Shown here: piece after piece, positions 37,356-47,737 of the stretch
Layout: each line of letters begins with the position of its first letter
Position numbering within the stretch: the stretch's first letter is position 1
Assembly (NCBI RefSeq): GCF_002980555.1
Contig: NZ_PVBT01000006.1
Span: 186,001 to 250,000, forward strand
Reading direction: 5' to 3'
Source of the DNA: Phyllobacterium myrsinacearum
Lineage (GTDB): Bacteria > Pseudomonadota > Alphaproteobacteria > Rhizobiales > Rhizobiaceae
DNA length: 64,000 nucleotides
Translations under genes and position numbers: made by a program
The notes under the pieces: generated by a model
Seen by the model: the letters and a program-made list of their open reading frames with translations, nothing else
Told to the model about the DNA's origin: nothing
The model's database searches: none

Positions 37356-38366
37356 ATGGTTCAAACGCTGAGCTTAGATCCTGCCCCCGACGCCAAGCTT
37401 CTCCCCCAGGACGACTTCGTCATATCCTACCGGTTCGGCAGCGATGGAGCGCTGCTGTCCGAACCTGCCGCCGTGACGGACAAGGCATGGACCTGGAAGA
37501 GCTATGCGCTGGCCGATGCGCGCGCCCGGCGCAGCCTCGAAGCGGACAGGAGCCTGCCGGAGAGCGTGCGCGAGGCCTTTCTGTCCTCCGGCGATCAATG
37601 CCAGATCAGCTTCGAGGACGGCTGGCTGTTCGGCGAGCTGCCGGATCTGCAGCACGAGCACTATGGCGATCCGCGCGAACTCGGCTATTTCCGCTTTGCC
37701 TTCGACAAGAACCTGTTCATCAGCGGCCGCAGGCATCCGCTGCAATCGGTGGACGACGTGCGCCAGTCCATCAATCGCGGCAAGATCAGGCCGGCCGCAC
37801 CGATCGCGCTGTTCAATGCGATTTTCCGGCGCTTTCTCGATCTGCTCAAGGCCGAGATCAACCGGCTTTCGGAAACGCTCGATTCCATCGAGGACCACAT
37901 CGTCGGCGAAAAATGGCAGGGCGAGCGCGAGCGGCTGGTGCCGGTGCGCCGCCAGATCGTGGTGTTTCACCGCTATCTCACGGCTGCAACCAGCCTGTTC
38001 CGCCACATCGACCACGCGGACCGGCGCGCCCTGCCGGAAGATCTCGACGATCTGATCGAAGGCCTGTCGATCCGCGCGGCAACGCTGCATGCGGAAGGCG
38101 AGCAGCTGCAGCAGCGCGCGAGGCTGCTGCAGGACGAACTGCTGGCCAAGATGACTGACCAGTCCAACCGGTTTCTCTACGTGCTTTCCGTCATGACCGC
38201 CGTGCTGTTGCCAAGCAATGTCATCACCGGGCTGTTCGGCATGAACACGCCGGGCCTGCCCTTTGCCAACAGCGCGCACGGCTTCTGGGTGGTGGCGCTG
38301 CTCGCGGTGATCATCTCGGCCATGGTCTACCTGATCGTCCGCAGGATCGGCGGATCAGGGCGTTAG
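37356..38366 (+). CDS. CorA-like metal ion transporter
   Basis: 336 residues with a large soluble N-terminal domain, a long helix and two C-terminal transmembrane helices joined by the selectivity motif GMN (LFGMNTPGLPF). The loop sequence and length fit the ZntB/CorA family, so the cargo could be zinc efflux or magnesium; not decided by sequence. AAGGAG is well placed before the start. Its 3' end overlaps rarD (convergent) by 12 bases. Confidence 0.88.
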   Translation: MVQTLSLDPAPDAKLLPQDDFVISYRFGSDGALLSEPAAVTDKAWTWKSYALADARARRSLEADRSLPESVREAFLSSGDQCQISFEDGWLFGELPDLQHEHYGDPRELGYFRFAFDKNLFISGRRHPLQSVDDVRQSINRGKIRPAAPIALFNAIFRRFLDLLKAEINRLSETLDSIEDHIVGEKWQGERERLVPVRRQIVVFHRYLTAATSLFRHIDHADRRALPEDLDDLIEGLSIRAATLHAEGEQLQQRARLLQDELLAKMTDQSNRFLYVLSVMTAVLLPSNVITGLFGMNTPGLPFANSAHGFWVVALLAVIISAMVYLIVRRIGGSGR

Positions 38367-39314
38367 AGCCTTCGCCTTGCGCGATTCGTGCAGCATCGAC
38401 CAGGTGTAGATTGCCAGCGCCGCCCAGATCAGCGCGAAGGCAATGAACTGGCTGTTGGAGAACGGCTCCTTGAACACGAAGATGGCGCACAGGAACACGA
38501 TGGTCGGCGCGAGATACTGCATCAGGCCGATGGTGGTGTAGCGCAGGAGCTTTGCACCAAAAGCGTAGAGAATAAGCGGAATGGCCGTGGCCGGACCGGC
38601 AAAGAGCAGAAGGCCGATATCGTGGCCGCCGCCATTGACGAAATGGCTGGTCCCCTGCGCTACGGTCCAGGCAATGAAGCCCAGCGAGGGAATGGACAGG
38701 ATCAGCACTTCCAGCATGAAGCCTTGCGTCGGGCCGATGGGCAAGGTCTTGCGGAAGAAGCCGTAGAAGCCGAAGCTGAAGGCAAGAACCAGCGAAATCC
38801 ATGGCAGGCCGCCGGACGAATAGGTCAGGAGCAACACCGCGCAGGCGGCAAGGCCGACCGCCACCATCTGCGGGCGCGTCAGCTTTTCCGACAGGAAAAT
38901 ACTGCCGAGCACGACATTCACCAGCGGATTGATGTAATAGCCGAGCGCCGTGTCAACCGCATGGTTGGCCCCGATGGCCCAGACATAGGTGCCCCAGTTG
39001 ATGGTGATCAGCGTCGCCGTCAATGTCGCCATGGCCAGCATGCGCGGTGTCGTCAAAGCGGTTCTCAGGTCATCAAAACGGCCCAGCCACCACAGGACAG
39101 CCCCGGCAATGGGAACCGACCAGACGATGCGGTGCGCCACCACTTCCAGCGCCGGCATGTAGGCGACGGCCTTCAGATAAAACGGCAGGATGCCCCACAG
39201 CAGATAGGCGGAAAGCGCAAAGATAAAGCCTTTCCTGCCGTCCGACATTCCCGGCCCTGCTTCAACTGCCATTGCCCCAGCTCCAGGGCCGCTCTGATTG
39301 ATCTGTTCGCTCAT
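38355..39314 (-). CDS. rarD: RarD/EamA-type transporter
   Basis: 319 residues, ten transmembrane helices of the drug/metabolite transporter superfamily. KGFIFALSAYLLWGILPFY and INWGTYVWAIGANH are the RarD hallmarks. The start is uncertain: in-frame ATG codons at 39314, 39272 and 39248, with no strong ribosome site; the sequence before KGF is a hydrophilic stretch. It overlaps the corA-like gene by 12 bases at the 3' ends. Confidence 0.88.
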   Translation of the reverse strand: MSEQINQSGPGAGAMAVEAGPGMSDGRKGFIFALSAYLLWGILPFYLKAVAYMPALEVVAHRIVWSVPIAGAVLWWLGRFDDLRTALTTPRMLAMATLTATLITINWGTYVWAIGANHAVDTALGYYINPLVNVVLGSIFLSEKLTRPQMVAVGLAACAVLLLTYSSGGLPWISLVLAFSFGFYGFFRKTLPIGPTQGFMLEVLILSIPSLGFIAWTVAQGTSHFVNGGGHDIGLLLFAGPATAIPLILYAFGAKLLRYTTIGLMQYLAPTIVFLCAIFVFKEPFSNSQFIAFALIWAALAIYTWSMLHESRKAKALTP

Positions 39315-39427
39315 GCGGCGATGCTCTACGACCATCGACCCATAACGTCCATTGAATTCGGCTGATCATTGCATCAAGGACCTTGATGTTTTCCAGCCGA
39401 TTCCAGCCAGAAATGCGATAAATCTCT

Positions 39428-41041
39428 CTATTCGGCAGCGATTTTACCGGCCAGATCGCGATTTTTCATCAATTTATAGACGATTGAGTCCATCAGCGCC
39501 TGAAACGACGCATCGATGATATTGTCGGAAACCCCTACCGTCCACCAGCGCACATTGCTGGAATCCGTCGATTCGACCAGAACCCGGGTGATGGCTTCCG
39601 TGCCGCCATTGAGGATACGCACCTTGAAATCCGCCAGCACCAGATCGTCGATCTCGTGCTGATAGCGCCCCATATCCTTGCGCAGGGCCAGATCGAGCGC
39701 ATTGACCGGGCCATGCCCTTCCGCCACGGACATGCGCTGCTCGCCATCCACCTCGACACGGACCACGGCTTCGGAAACGGTCTTGATGTTGCCATTGGCA
39801 TCGAAGCGGCGTTCGACCATGCAGCGGAAGGATTCGACCTTGAAGAATTCCGGCACCGTGCCGAGCGTCCGCCGTGCCAGCAGCTCGAAGCTGGCATCGG
39901 CGCCCTCATAGGCATAACCTTCCGCCTCGTGTTCCTTGACCAGCGCGATCAGCGTATCGAGGCGCGGATCGTTTTTTGCAACGGAAATGCCGCGCCGTTC
40001 CAGTTCATTGATGAAATTGGACTTTCCGCCCTGATCCGACACCATCACCTTGCGGCGGTTCCCGACCGTCTCGGGCGGTATATGTTCGTAGGTGGCGGGT
40101 TCCTTGATCAGCGCCGAGGCATGAATGCCTGCCTTGGTGGCGAAAGCCGAAGCGCCGACAAAGGCGCCTTGCGCATTGGGGGCACGGTTGAGCAGTTCAT
40201 CGAAACTGCGCGACAGGCGCGACAGGCCCTTCAGCTTTTCAGCGCTGATGCCCGTTTCAAAACGGTCCGACCAGGCGGGCTTGAGCGCCAGCGTCGGAAT
40301 GAGCGTGATCAGGTTGGCATTGCCGCAGCGCTCGCCGATGCCGTTGAGCGTGCCCTGGATATGGCGCACGCCCGCATCGACGGCCGCAAGCGAATTGGCG
40401 ACCGCCTGCTCCGTGTCGTTGTGGGCATGGATGCCGAGATGATCGCCGGGGATGGTTTTGGTGACGGCGCGGACGATCGCGCTGATTTCACCGGGCTGCG
40501 TGCCGCCATTGGTGTCGCACAGCACCACCCAGCGCGCGCCGGCGTCATAGGCGGTCTTGGCGCAGGCCATGGCATAATCCGGATTGGCCTTGTAGCCGTC
40601 GAAAAAATGCTCGCAATCGACGATGGCCTCCTTGCCCGCCTCGACCGCCGCCCGGACGGAGGCATCGATGGATTCGAGGTTCTCCTCATTGGTGCAACCA
40701 AGCGCGACGCGGACATGATAGTCCCAGCTTTTGCCGACAAAACAGACGACATCGGCCGAGGAGCGGATCAGCGCCGCCAGCCCCGGATCGTTGGATGCGG
40801 AGACACCGGCGCGCTTGGTCATGCCGAAAGCGGCGAACTTGGCGTGGCTGGTGCGCTTCTCCGCAAAGAAGGCCGTGTCGGTCGGATTGGCGCCGGGATA
40901 GCCGCCCTCGACATAATCGAGGCCAAACTCATCGAGCATGCCGGCGATGACCTTCTTGTCCTCGACCGAAAAATCGATGCCCGGCGTCTGCTGCCCGTCG
41001 CGCAAGGTCGTGTCGAAGAGATAAACGCGTTCTTTTGTCAC
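39428..41041 (-). CDS. cimA: Citramalate synthase
   Basis: Condenses pyruvate and acetyl-CoA to (R)-citramalate, an entry to isoleucine. The 537-residue protein has FDTTLRDGQQTPG, the HxH metal site in GIHAHND and a C-terminal LeuA-type regulatory domain. GTG at 41041 is chosen because it overlaps the preceding gene's TGA as GTGA. Related enzymes include 2-isopropylmalate synthase, but the length and N-terminus fit CimA. Confidence 0.92.
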   Translation of the reverse strand: MTKERVYLFDTTLRDGQQTPGIDFSVEDKKVIAGMLDEFGLDYVEGGYPGANPTDTAFFAEKRTSHAKFAAFGMTKRAGVSASNDPGLAALIRSSADVVCFVGKSWDYHVRVALGCTNEENLESIDASVRAAVEAGKEAIVDCEHFFDGYKANPDYAMACAKTAYDAGARWVVLCDTNGGTQPGEISAIVRAVTKTIPGDHLGIHAHNDTEQAVANSLAAVDAGVRHIQGTLNGIGERCGNANLITLIPTLALKPAWSDRFETGISAEKLKGLSRLSRSFDELLNRAPNAQGAFVGASAFATKAGIHASALIKEPATYEHIPPETVGNRRKVMVSDQGGKSNFINELERRGISVAKNDPRLDTLIALVKEHEAEGYAYEGADASFELLARRTLGTVPEFFKVESFRCMVERRFDANGNIKTVSEAVVRVEVDGEQRMSVAEGHGPVNALDLALRKDMGRYQHEIDDLVLADFKVRILNGGTEAITRVLVESTDSSNVRWWTVGVSDNIIDASFQALMDSIVYKLMKNRDLAGKIAAE

Positions 41042-41532
41042 TTGCCCGCCACTCCCAACGGCCATGCATCCGTATCATGATCGGGATGCTGGTTGGACAC
41101 CATTGTCTTGAGGAATTCGATCGATTCCGGATCGCCATCGGATCTGTGGCCCGGCAACAGGCTGAGATCATCGACATAGGGCAGCTTGTCCTCGATGCCC
41201 CATTGCACGAGCGGCGCCAGCTCCTCCGGATGGTCGAAGGCGCCGATGGCCAGCGCGACGCCATCCGGCGCCTCATAGGTCAGGGGCGTGCCGCAATCCG
41301 CGCAGAAGCCGCGCTGGACATGATTGGACGAACGGAAGCGCTTTGGCGCGCCGCGCGTCCACTCCAGGTGCGCCGTCCTGGCGGAGACCAGCGGCGCATA
41401 GAAATTGCCAAAGGCCTTCTGGCACATACGGCAGTGACAGATGGAGGTATCCGTCAGCGCGCCCTCGATGCGGAACCGCACCGCGCCGCACTGACAGCCG
41501 CCACTATAGACGGGCTTGTTATCAAGACTCAT
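41038..41532 (-). CDS. GFA family (glutathione-dependent formaldehyde-activating enzyme-like) protein
   Basis: 164 residues with the zinc cysteine pattern of the family: GGCQCGAVRF, CHCRMCQ and FCADCGTPL. The family includes Gfa but most members have unknown chemistry. It overlaps cimA by four bases and a DUF559 gene by 11, so the three form one operon. Confidence 0.9.
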   Translation of the reverse strand: MSLDNKPVYSGGCQCGAVRFRIEGALTDTSICHCRMCQKAFGNFYAPLVSARTAHLEWTRGAPKRFRSSNHVQRGFCADCGTPLTYEAPDGVALAIGAFDHPEELAPLVQWGIEDKLPYVDDLSLLPGHRSDGDPESIEFLKTMVSNQHPDHDTDAWPLGVAGK

Positions 41533-41905
41533 GGCTGTGGCTCCCCTTCAGCGCAACACGGACAATGTGCTGGCACACGCCTTCGATATCCCGCAGAACA
41601 TCGTCATTCCAGAAACGCAGGACGACCCAGCCATCGGCTTCCAGCCGGCGGGTTCGGCCCAGATCATAGAGCAGATGATCATCTTCACCATGCTGCGAGC
41701 CATCGAGTTCCACAATCACCCGGCGGGAAGGGCAGGCAAAATCAACGATGTAACCGGCAATGGGCATTTGCCGCTTAAAGGCCAGCCCCATCAGCCGATG
41801 GGCGCGAACCGCATTCCACAGCTTCAGTTCTGCGCCGGTCAAAGTCCGGCGCATTGCCCTGGCATTGTTGCGCATTTTGGGGGCGACGGGTGTATGCGAC
41901 GGCAT
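41522..41905 (-). CDS. DUF559 family protein (Vsr-like nuclease fold)
   Basis: 127 residues. RAMRRTLTGAELKLWNAVRA then FKRQMPIAGYIVDFACPSRR and VIVELDGSQHGE are typical of DUF559, related to the very short patch repair endonuclease; the D/E/Q residues in VDFAC and ELDGSQ are the likely metal site. The start at 41905 lies six bases from a 163-bp repeat, whose end GAGGGGGGTGA acts as the ribosome site. Function uncertain. Confidence 0.9.
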   Translation of the reverse strand: MPSHTPVAPKMRNNARAMRRTLTGAELKLWNAVRAHRLMGLAFKRQMPIAGYIVDFACPSRRVIVELDGSQHGEDDHLLYDLGRTRRLEADGWVVLRFWNDDVLRDIEGVCQHIVRVALKGSHSHES

Positions 41906-41910
41906 GGTGC

Positions 41911-42073
41911 TCACCCCCCTCTGTCCTGCCGGACATCTCCCCCACAAGGGGGGAGATCACATCGGCATCGCAGTTTTTGCTCAATGATCAACATTTCAAG
42001 TTTTGCGGATACGGCAATGAAAGCTGATCTCCCCCCTTGTGGGGGAGATGGCTGGCAAGCCAGAGGGGGGTGA
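41911..42073. repeat. 163-bp inverted-repeat element, copy B
   Basis: Same length and arms as the element at 4908-5070: begins TCACCCCCCTCTG, core CCCCCACAAGGGGGG, and the complementary right arm CCCCCCTTGTGGGGGAG ends CAGAGGGGGGTGA. The interior is diverged but shares GAGATC and GGCATC near the left arm. It fills the gap between cysS and the DUF559 gene, and the promoter or ribosome site of the latter overlaps it. Confidence 0.85.
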
Positions 42074-42086
42074 AACAGCGCCAATG

Positions 42087-43544
<1,458 letters not shown>

Positions 43545-43929
43545 GTCTTTGATCTCAAATTCGGGTTGCAACGGTAAAAACGCATATCACGGCGCTGGTC
43601 TGGCGACCGGTGCGTTTCACATCTTTGGAGCAAATTTTGAGACGAAAACGGCCGGGGCCAGCGAAGCGCTAGCTGATAATAATCCGACAGGTAATAATCG
43701 TTACGGACGACGTTTTCATGATTGCATTTATGATTGAGCCGGGGCGCAAGGTCAAGCGCAACTTGCCAGCGGCCGGGTGTGGCAAATTTATCAGGTTTGA
43801 ACTGGTTAATTCAAATTAACCGGAAAGCCCAAAATCCTCCCGGAAAGTGCCTTTTTTCCGGCGGAATTGACCGGGATTCCTGCACCCCAGAACAGAGGGG
43901 AATTGTCCCCGCGACACAGGACCGGACAC
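43545..43929. other. Non-coding region upstream of cysS
   Basis: 385 bases, more AT-rich than the genes. It holds the palindrome at 43804-43821 and a small stem CCGGAAA/TTTCCGG at 43840-43861. A small ORF starts at 43930. Confidence 0.4.
43804..43821. promoter_or_regulatory. Short palindrome GGTTAATT / AATTAACC
   Basis: Eight-base perfect arms around CA in the cysS upstream region. It could be an operator for the small ORF at 43930 or for nothing; no protein is suggested. Confidence 0.3.
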
Positions 43930-44094
43930 ATGACCAACACTTCCGTAGCGGCCAAAGCCCGCGACACCGTTTTCGCCGATCACCTGGCCGCACAATACCG
44001 TGCGATTGGCCCGGCCGCCGTTCAGGCCGCCGTTTTGACCAAGCCGCGCCAGCGGCCGCTTCTGACCGTTTCAACCGTGCAGGAAACGGACTAA
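43930..44094 (+). CDS. Small hypothetical protein (54 residues)
   Basis: Begins MTNTSVAAKARDTVFADHL and ends with Thr/Gln-rich residues. The composition is protein-like and AGGACC lies upstream, but the spacing is short. It overlaps the 3' end of the lysE-type gene by 24 bases on the opposite strand. Homologues would settle it. Confidence 0.4.
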   Translation: MTNTSVAAKARDTVFADHLAAQYRAIGPAAVQAAVLTKPRQRPLLTVSTVQETD

Positions 44095-44685
44095 CAGACT
44101 GAGGGCGATCCCGGCCATCACAAGGCCGATGAGGACGTCCAGCACGCGCCATGCGGCCGGCCTTGCAAAAACCGGCTGCAACAGTCTCGCGCCATAGCCG
44201 AGACCAAAAAACCAGACGAACGAGGCGACCGCCGCTCCGGCGCCATAGGCCGCACGGTTGGCGCCTTCAAAGCGCGCCGACAGGCCGCCCAGCAGAACCA
44301 CCGTATCCAGATAGACATGCGGATTGAGGAAGGTCAGCGCCAGAACCGTGGCAATGGCTGCCTTCAGCGCGCCCTCGCCCATGCGCGCCGCCTGCATGGC
44401 CTCCGGCTTGAGCGCCCGGCGAAACGCCACCGATGCATACCAGAACAGGAACACCGCGCCGCCAAGCGTGACAACCGAGATCAGCTTGGGGGACTGGGCA
44501 ATCAGTGTGCCGAGACCGGCAACCCCGGCGGTGATCAGCAGCGCATCGGACAGCGCGCAGATCAGGCACAGGATGAACACATGCTGTTGCAAAAGCCCCT
44601 GGCGCAGAATGAAGGCATTCTGCGCGCCGATGGCGATGATCAGCGAGGCACCGAGAAGGAAACCGGACAAAGCGGCGGAAAACAT
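44071..44685 (-). CDS. LysE/ArgO-family amino acid exporter
   Basis: 204 residues with six transmembrane helices; IGAQNAFILRQGLLQQHVF is the LysE/ArgO signature. It should export basic amino acids. The divergent or upstream regulator (LysG/ArgP type) is not seen nearby. Confidence 0.9.
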   Translation of the reverse strand: MFSAALSGFLLGASLIIAIGAQNAFILRQGLLQQHVFILCLICALSDALLITAGVAGLGTLIAQSPKLISVVTLGGAVFLFWYASVAFRRALKPEAMQAARMGEGALKAAIATVLALTFLNPHVYLDTVVLLGGLSARFEGANRAAYGAGAAVASFVWFFGLGYGARLLQPVFARPAAWRVLDVLIGLVMAGIALSLLVRFLHG

Positions 44686-44726
44686 GGGAAAATCCTGAAA
44701 TCTGAATGGGAGGCTTGGATGGACGG

Positions 44727-45491
44727 TCAGAACAGCTTCATCTGATCGTCGGACTCGGGCGGCTTCTGCCGCAGCGGTTTTTTTGCCTCCAATGCCCCTT
44801 CGCTCACCCGCTCCTGAATGTCCGGCCCCATATTGGCAACCTTGTTGACCTTGTCGGACACCGGTATCGCCTCGAAAAAGTCAGCCTGGGCGGGTTTCAG
44901 CAGATCGGCGACGTGGCGCGGCTCCTGGGTCTTGCAGTCGAGCCAGCGGCTGAAATCCTTGGGATCGATGACGACGGGCATGCGGTCATGGATGGGGCGC
45001 AGCGTTTCATTGGCGCTGGTGGTCAGGATCGCACCGGTGTCCATTTCCGAACCTTCCGCATTGGCCCATGGCTCATACAGGCCGGCAAAGGCGATGACGC
45101 CGCCATGCTTGGGGCGGATCCAGAACGCCTGCGACTTGTTCTTGCCGTCGCGGCGCCATTCGTAAAAACCCGACGCGGGGATGAGCGCCCGGCGATGCCG
45201 CATGGCGGTCCTGAACGATGCCTTGTCGATTGCCGTTTCCGAACGGGCATTGATCATCAGCGGATAATTGGCCGTGTCCTTGACCCAGCCGGGAATGAAC
45301 CCCCAGCGCACCAAAAGCGCGCGCCGGTCCGGGCGGTTGCTGCCGGGCGGCGGCGTTTCACCCGAAACGATCATCAGCACCGGCTGTGTCGGCGCGATGT
45401 TGTAGCGGGCCGGAAAGGCCTCGACATCCATCAGCCCCATCAGGGCTTCGATCTCTTCCGGGGTTCCGAGGAGGGCAAAACGTCCGCACAT
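44727..45491 (-). CDS. SOS response-associated peptidase (SRAP, YedK/HMCES)
   Basis: Catches abasic sites in single-stranded DNA by a thiazolidine link through Cys2. ATG at 45491 leaves cysteine directly after Met (MCGRFAL), which is diagnostic. Also visible are the active-site PTQPVLMI and GFYEW; the conserved histidine is in RPIHDRMP. 254 residues. Confidence 0.94.
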   Translation of the reverse strand: MCGRFALLGTPEEIEALMGLMDVEAFPARYNIAPTQPVLMIVSGETPPPGSNRPDRRALLVRWGFIPGWVKDTANYPLMINARSETAIDKASFRTAMRHRRALIPASGFYEWRRDGKNKSQAFWIRPKHGGVIAFAGLYEPWANAEGSEMDTGAILTTSANETLRPIHDRMPVVIDPKDFSRWLDCKTQEPRHVADLLKPAQADFFEAIPVSDKVNKVANMGPDIQERVSEGALEAKKPLRQKPPESDDQMKLF

Positions 45492-45616
45492 GCAATGAGA
45501 GCCTATTTGAATTGGAGTGGCGATCATCCGGTTTTTCGATGCCGGGTCAAGGTGGAGTTTGCAAGATGTGGAACCACGCTCTTGTCAAAGCTCCCACCGC
45601 GACATACCCCTAACGC

Positions 45617-46048
45617 ATGGCACAGATTCCGCTTTCCCCCGATGTTGACGGCGTTTCAGCCGTCTGTATCCGCAACAAGGCGTTCCTCCTGGTGGAGCGC
45701 GGGCGCGAACCCGCCAAGGGCTGGCTGGCCTTTCCGGGCGGGCGGCGCGAAGAGGGCGAAGCGCCTGATACCGCCGCAATCCGCGAGCTGTTCGAAGAAA
45801 CCGGCCTCCGCGCGTCAGAAGTGTCCTATCTCGACACGGTTGTCTTCGATTATTCGACGCCGGAATTTCCCGCCCCCCGGCCCTATCACCTCGCGGTTTT
45901 CCTGGCGCATGATCCTGAGGGCGAGGCTGTTGCTGCCGATGATGCGGCGGCGGTCCACTGGCTGAAAGTCGAGGAAATGGCGAGCTTTGATGTCACCGCC
46001 AGCGTCCTCGACATGGCCCGGACCCTGGCGCAAGGCTTCAAAAATTGA
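45617..46048 (+). CDS. Nudix hydrolase
   Basis: 143 residues with a full Nudix box GGRREEGEAPDTAAIREL...EETGL (residues 36-60), so it hydrolyses a nucleoside diphosphate derivative. Divergent from the SRAP gene with 125 bases between. Confidence 0.9.
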   Translation: MAQIPLSPDVDGVSAVCIRNKAFLLVERGREPAKGWLAFPGGRREEGEAPDTAAIRELFEETGLRASEVSYLDTVVFDYSTPEFPAPRPYHLAVFLAHDPEGEAVAADDAAAVHWLKVEEMASFDVTASVLDMARTLAQGFKN

Positions 46049-46133
46049 GGGTATTGCCGCATTGCGCCTTGAAGACGCCTTGCTTTCCGGCCACAACCGT
46101 CATCAGGGGATTCCACCGCCATAGGGTTCGTAC

Positions 46134-46502
46134 GTGCGCCGCAGAGCATTGATATCAGCATTTCTGTTGGCGATCGTCAGCACGGGCCCTGCCCTTGCGG
46201 TGGACCCGCTCTACGAGACCAAGCTGATCCGGCTGGCGGAAATTCTCGGCTCCATTCATTCGCTGCGCAATATCTGCGGCGAGAAAAGCAGCCAGTGGCG
46301 CGACCGGATGGATTCGCTGCTGGCGGCGGAAAATCCGGACCCCGCCCGCCGGGCGCGGCTGGTGGCCAGTTTCAACCGCGGCTACCGCACGTTTACCGAG
46401 ACCTACACCGCGTGCACGAGCCAGGCGATTGCGGCGATTGACCGCTACCAGACCGAAGGAGAAAGGCTTTCTTCGGAGATCATATCGGGCTATGGAAATT
46501 AA
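46134..46502 (+). CDS. TIGR02301 family exported protein
   Basis: 122 residues beginning at GTG. Signal peptide ends near PALAVD, then YETKLIRLAEILGSIHSLRNIC, the conserved start of this alphaproteobacterial family. Function unknown; one or two conserved cysteines (RNIC, YTAC) suggest a disulfide in the periplasm. Confidence 0.82.
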   Translation: MRRRALISAFLLAIVSTGPALAVDPLYETKLIRLAEILGSIHSLRNICGEKSSQWRDRMDSLLAAENPDPARRARLVASFNRGYRTFTETYTACTSQAIAAIDRYQTEGERLSSEIISGYGN

Positions 46503-46605
46503 CCAGGCTTTAACTGTTGAAGCCAAAGGACCGCATTTTAGGCAAAACGTATGGTATTGTTTAGCGGCAGTTTAAGAATTGGCTTCGGCCAAGGATGGTA
46601 TAATC

Positions 46606-46863
46606 ATGAACATGACATCGGCAGACCTCGATAAGTTGGTTGCAGAAGAAAAAAAGCTGGTTGCGATCGAATATCAGAATGAAGTCTGGGCAGATGGCAC
46701 TCTTGAAGGTATCGAGCCCGAAATCATGGCCGAGGCTGCATTTGCGACCGCACTGACCGAGTTGATCAGGGATAACGGCGAAGTGTCCGCACTGGCCTTG
46801 CTCGAAGTGCTGCGCGAACGTATTTCTGCAGGTGAATTCTCTTCGAATCGCGTTTTGCAATAA
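46606..46863 (+). CDS. Conserved small hypothetical protein
   Basis: 85 residues, acidic and helical (MNMTSADLDKLVAEEKKLVAIE...). AAGGA lies upstream at proper spacing, and the frame is clean. No known domain recognised. It lies between the TIGR02301 gene and another exported protein gene, and spacing suggests a common transcript. Confidence 0.7.
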   Translation: MNMTSADLDKLVAEEKKLVAIEYQNEVWADGTLEGIEPEIMAEAAFATALTELIRDNGEVSALALLEVLRERISAGEFSSNRVLQ

Positions 46864-46885
46864 TTCAACGACCGGGTGATCCTGC

Positions 46886-47737
46886 ATGCTCGACAAGCTC
46901 GCTTCCGCTTCCGTGATCGCCAGAACAGGTTTTCTAGCGGCAGTCCTTTGTGCCTGCGCTGTTCCTGCCTATGCCGCTGCACTGGACAGGCCCGTGCAGC
47001 TGGCGCTCAGCGAAATCAAGAAGGAAGAACTGCCGAAGGCTGCTGAAACGGCCCCGGCAAAGCCGGACGAGAAGGCACCGGCGGGCACGGCTCCGGCCGC
47101 TCCGCCTGCCGCGTCCGAACCCAAACCCGCCACGCCACCGGAAAAGCCCGCCGCCCCTGCCGCAGCGCAGGAAAAGAAGGCGCCCGAGGCACCCGCCGCC
47201 AAGGAAAACGACGCAGCCGGCGCGCCGCGCAGCAATCCGGCCCTGCCGAATGTGCCGGAAGGCTCGCCGCCGCCGCACGTGGAATACGATGTAACAAAAC
47301 TGCCCTTCCCGGTGCAGAAGATGCGCGAGCTTATCATTGCCGCTGCCAAGACCGGTTCGCTGGAATCCCTGCGCCCGCTCATCGGCTCGGGCGATGACAT
47401 GACGATGCTGTCGCTTGCCGATACGGACGGCGACCCGATTGCCTATCTGAAGAGCCTTGCCGGCGATACGGATGGGCAGGAAATTCTCGCCATTGCCATC
47501 GATATTCTCAATTCAGGCTATGTCCATCTCGACGCCGGAACGCCTGACGAACTCTACGTCTGGCCGTATTTCTTCGCCTATCCGCTCGACAAGCTCGATG
47601 CCAAGCAGCGCGTGGAACTGTTCCAGATCGTCACCGCCGGTGATTATGACGAGATGAAGCAGTTCGGCACCTATGTGTTCTACCGCCTCGGCATCACGCC
47701 GAAGGGCCGCTGGCGCTTCTTCGTCAACGGCGACTAG
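46886..47737 (+). CDS. Exported protein with Pro/Ala-rich linker
   Basis: 283 residues. Signal peptide (VIARTGFLAAVLCACAVPAYA), then a roughly 100-residue Ala/Pro/Lys linker and a conserved C-terminal domain of about 150 residues (PFPVQKMRELIIAAAKTG, ADTDGDPIAYLKSLAG). Probably reaches across the periplasm. The family is unnamed to me. Its stop overlaps the following convergent AraC gene by four bases. Confidence 0.75.
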   Translation: MLDKLASASVIARTGFLAAVLCACAVPAYAAALDRPVQLALSEIKKEELPKAAETAPAKPDEKAPAGTAPAAPPAASEPKPATPPEKPAAPAAAQEKKAPEAPAAKENDAAGAPRSNPALPNVPEGSPPPHVEYDVTKLPFPVQKMRELIIAAAKTGSLESLRPLIGSGDDMTMLSLADTDGDPIAYLKSLAGDTDGQEILAIAIDILNSGYVHLDAGTPDELYVWPYFFAYPLDKLDAKQRVELFQIVTAGDYDEMKQFGTYVFYRLGITPKGRWRFFVNGD

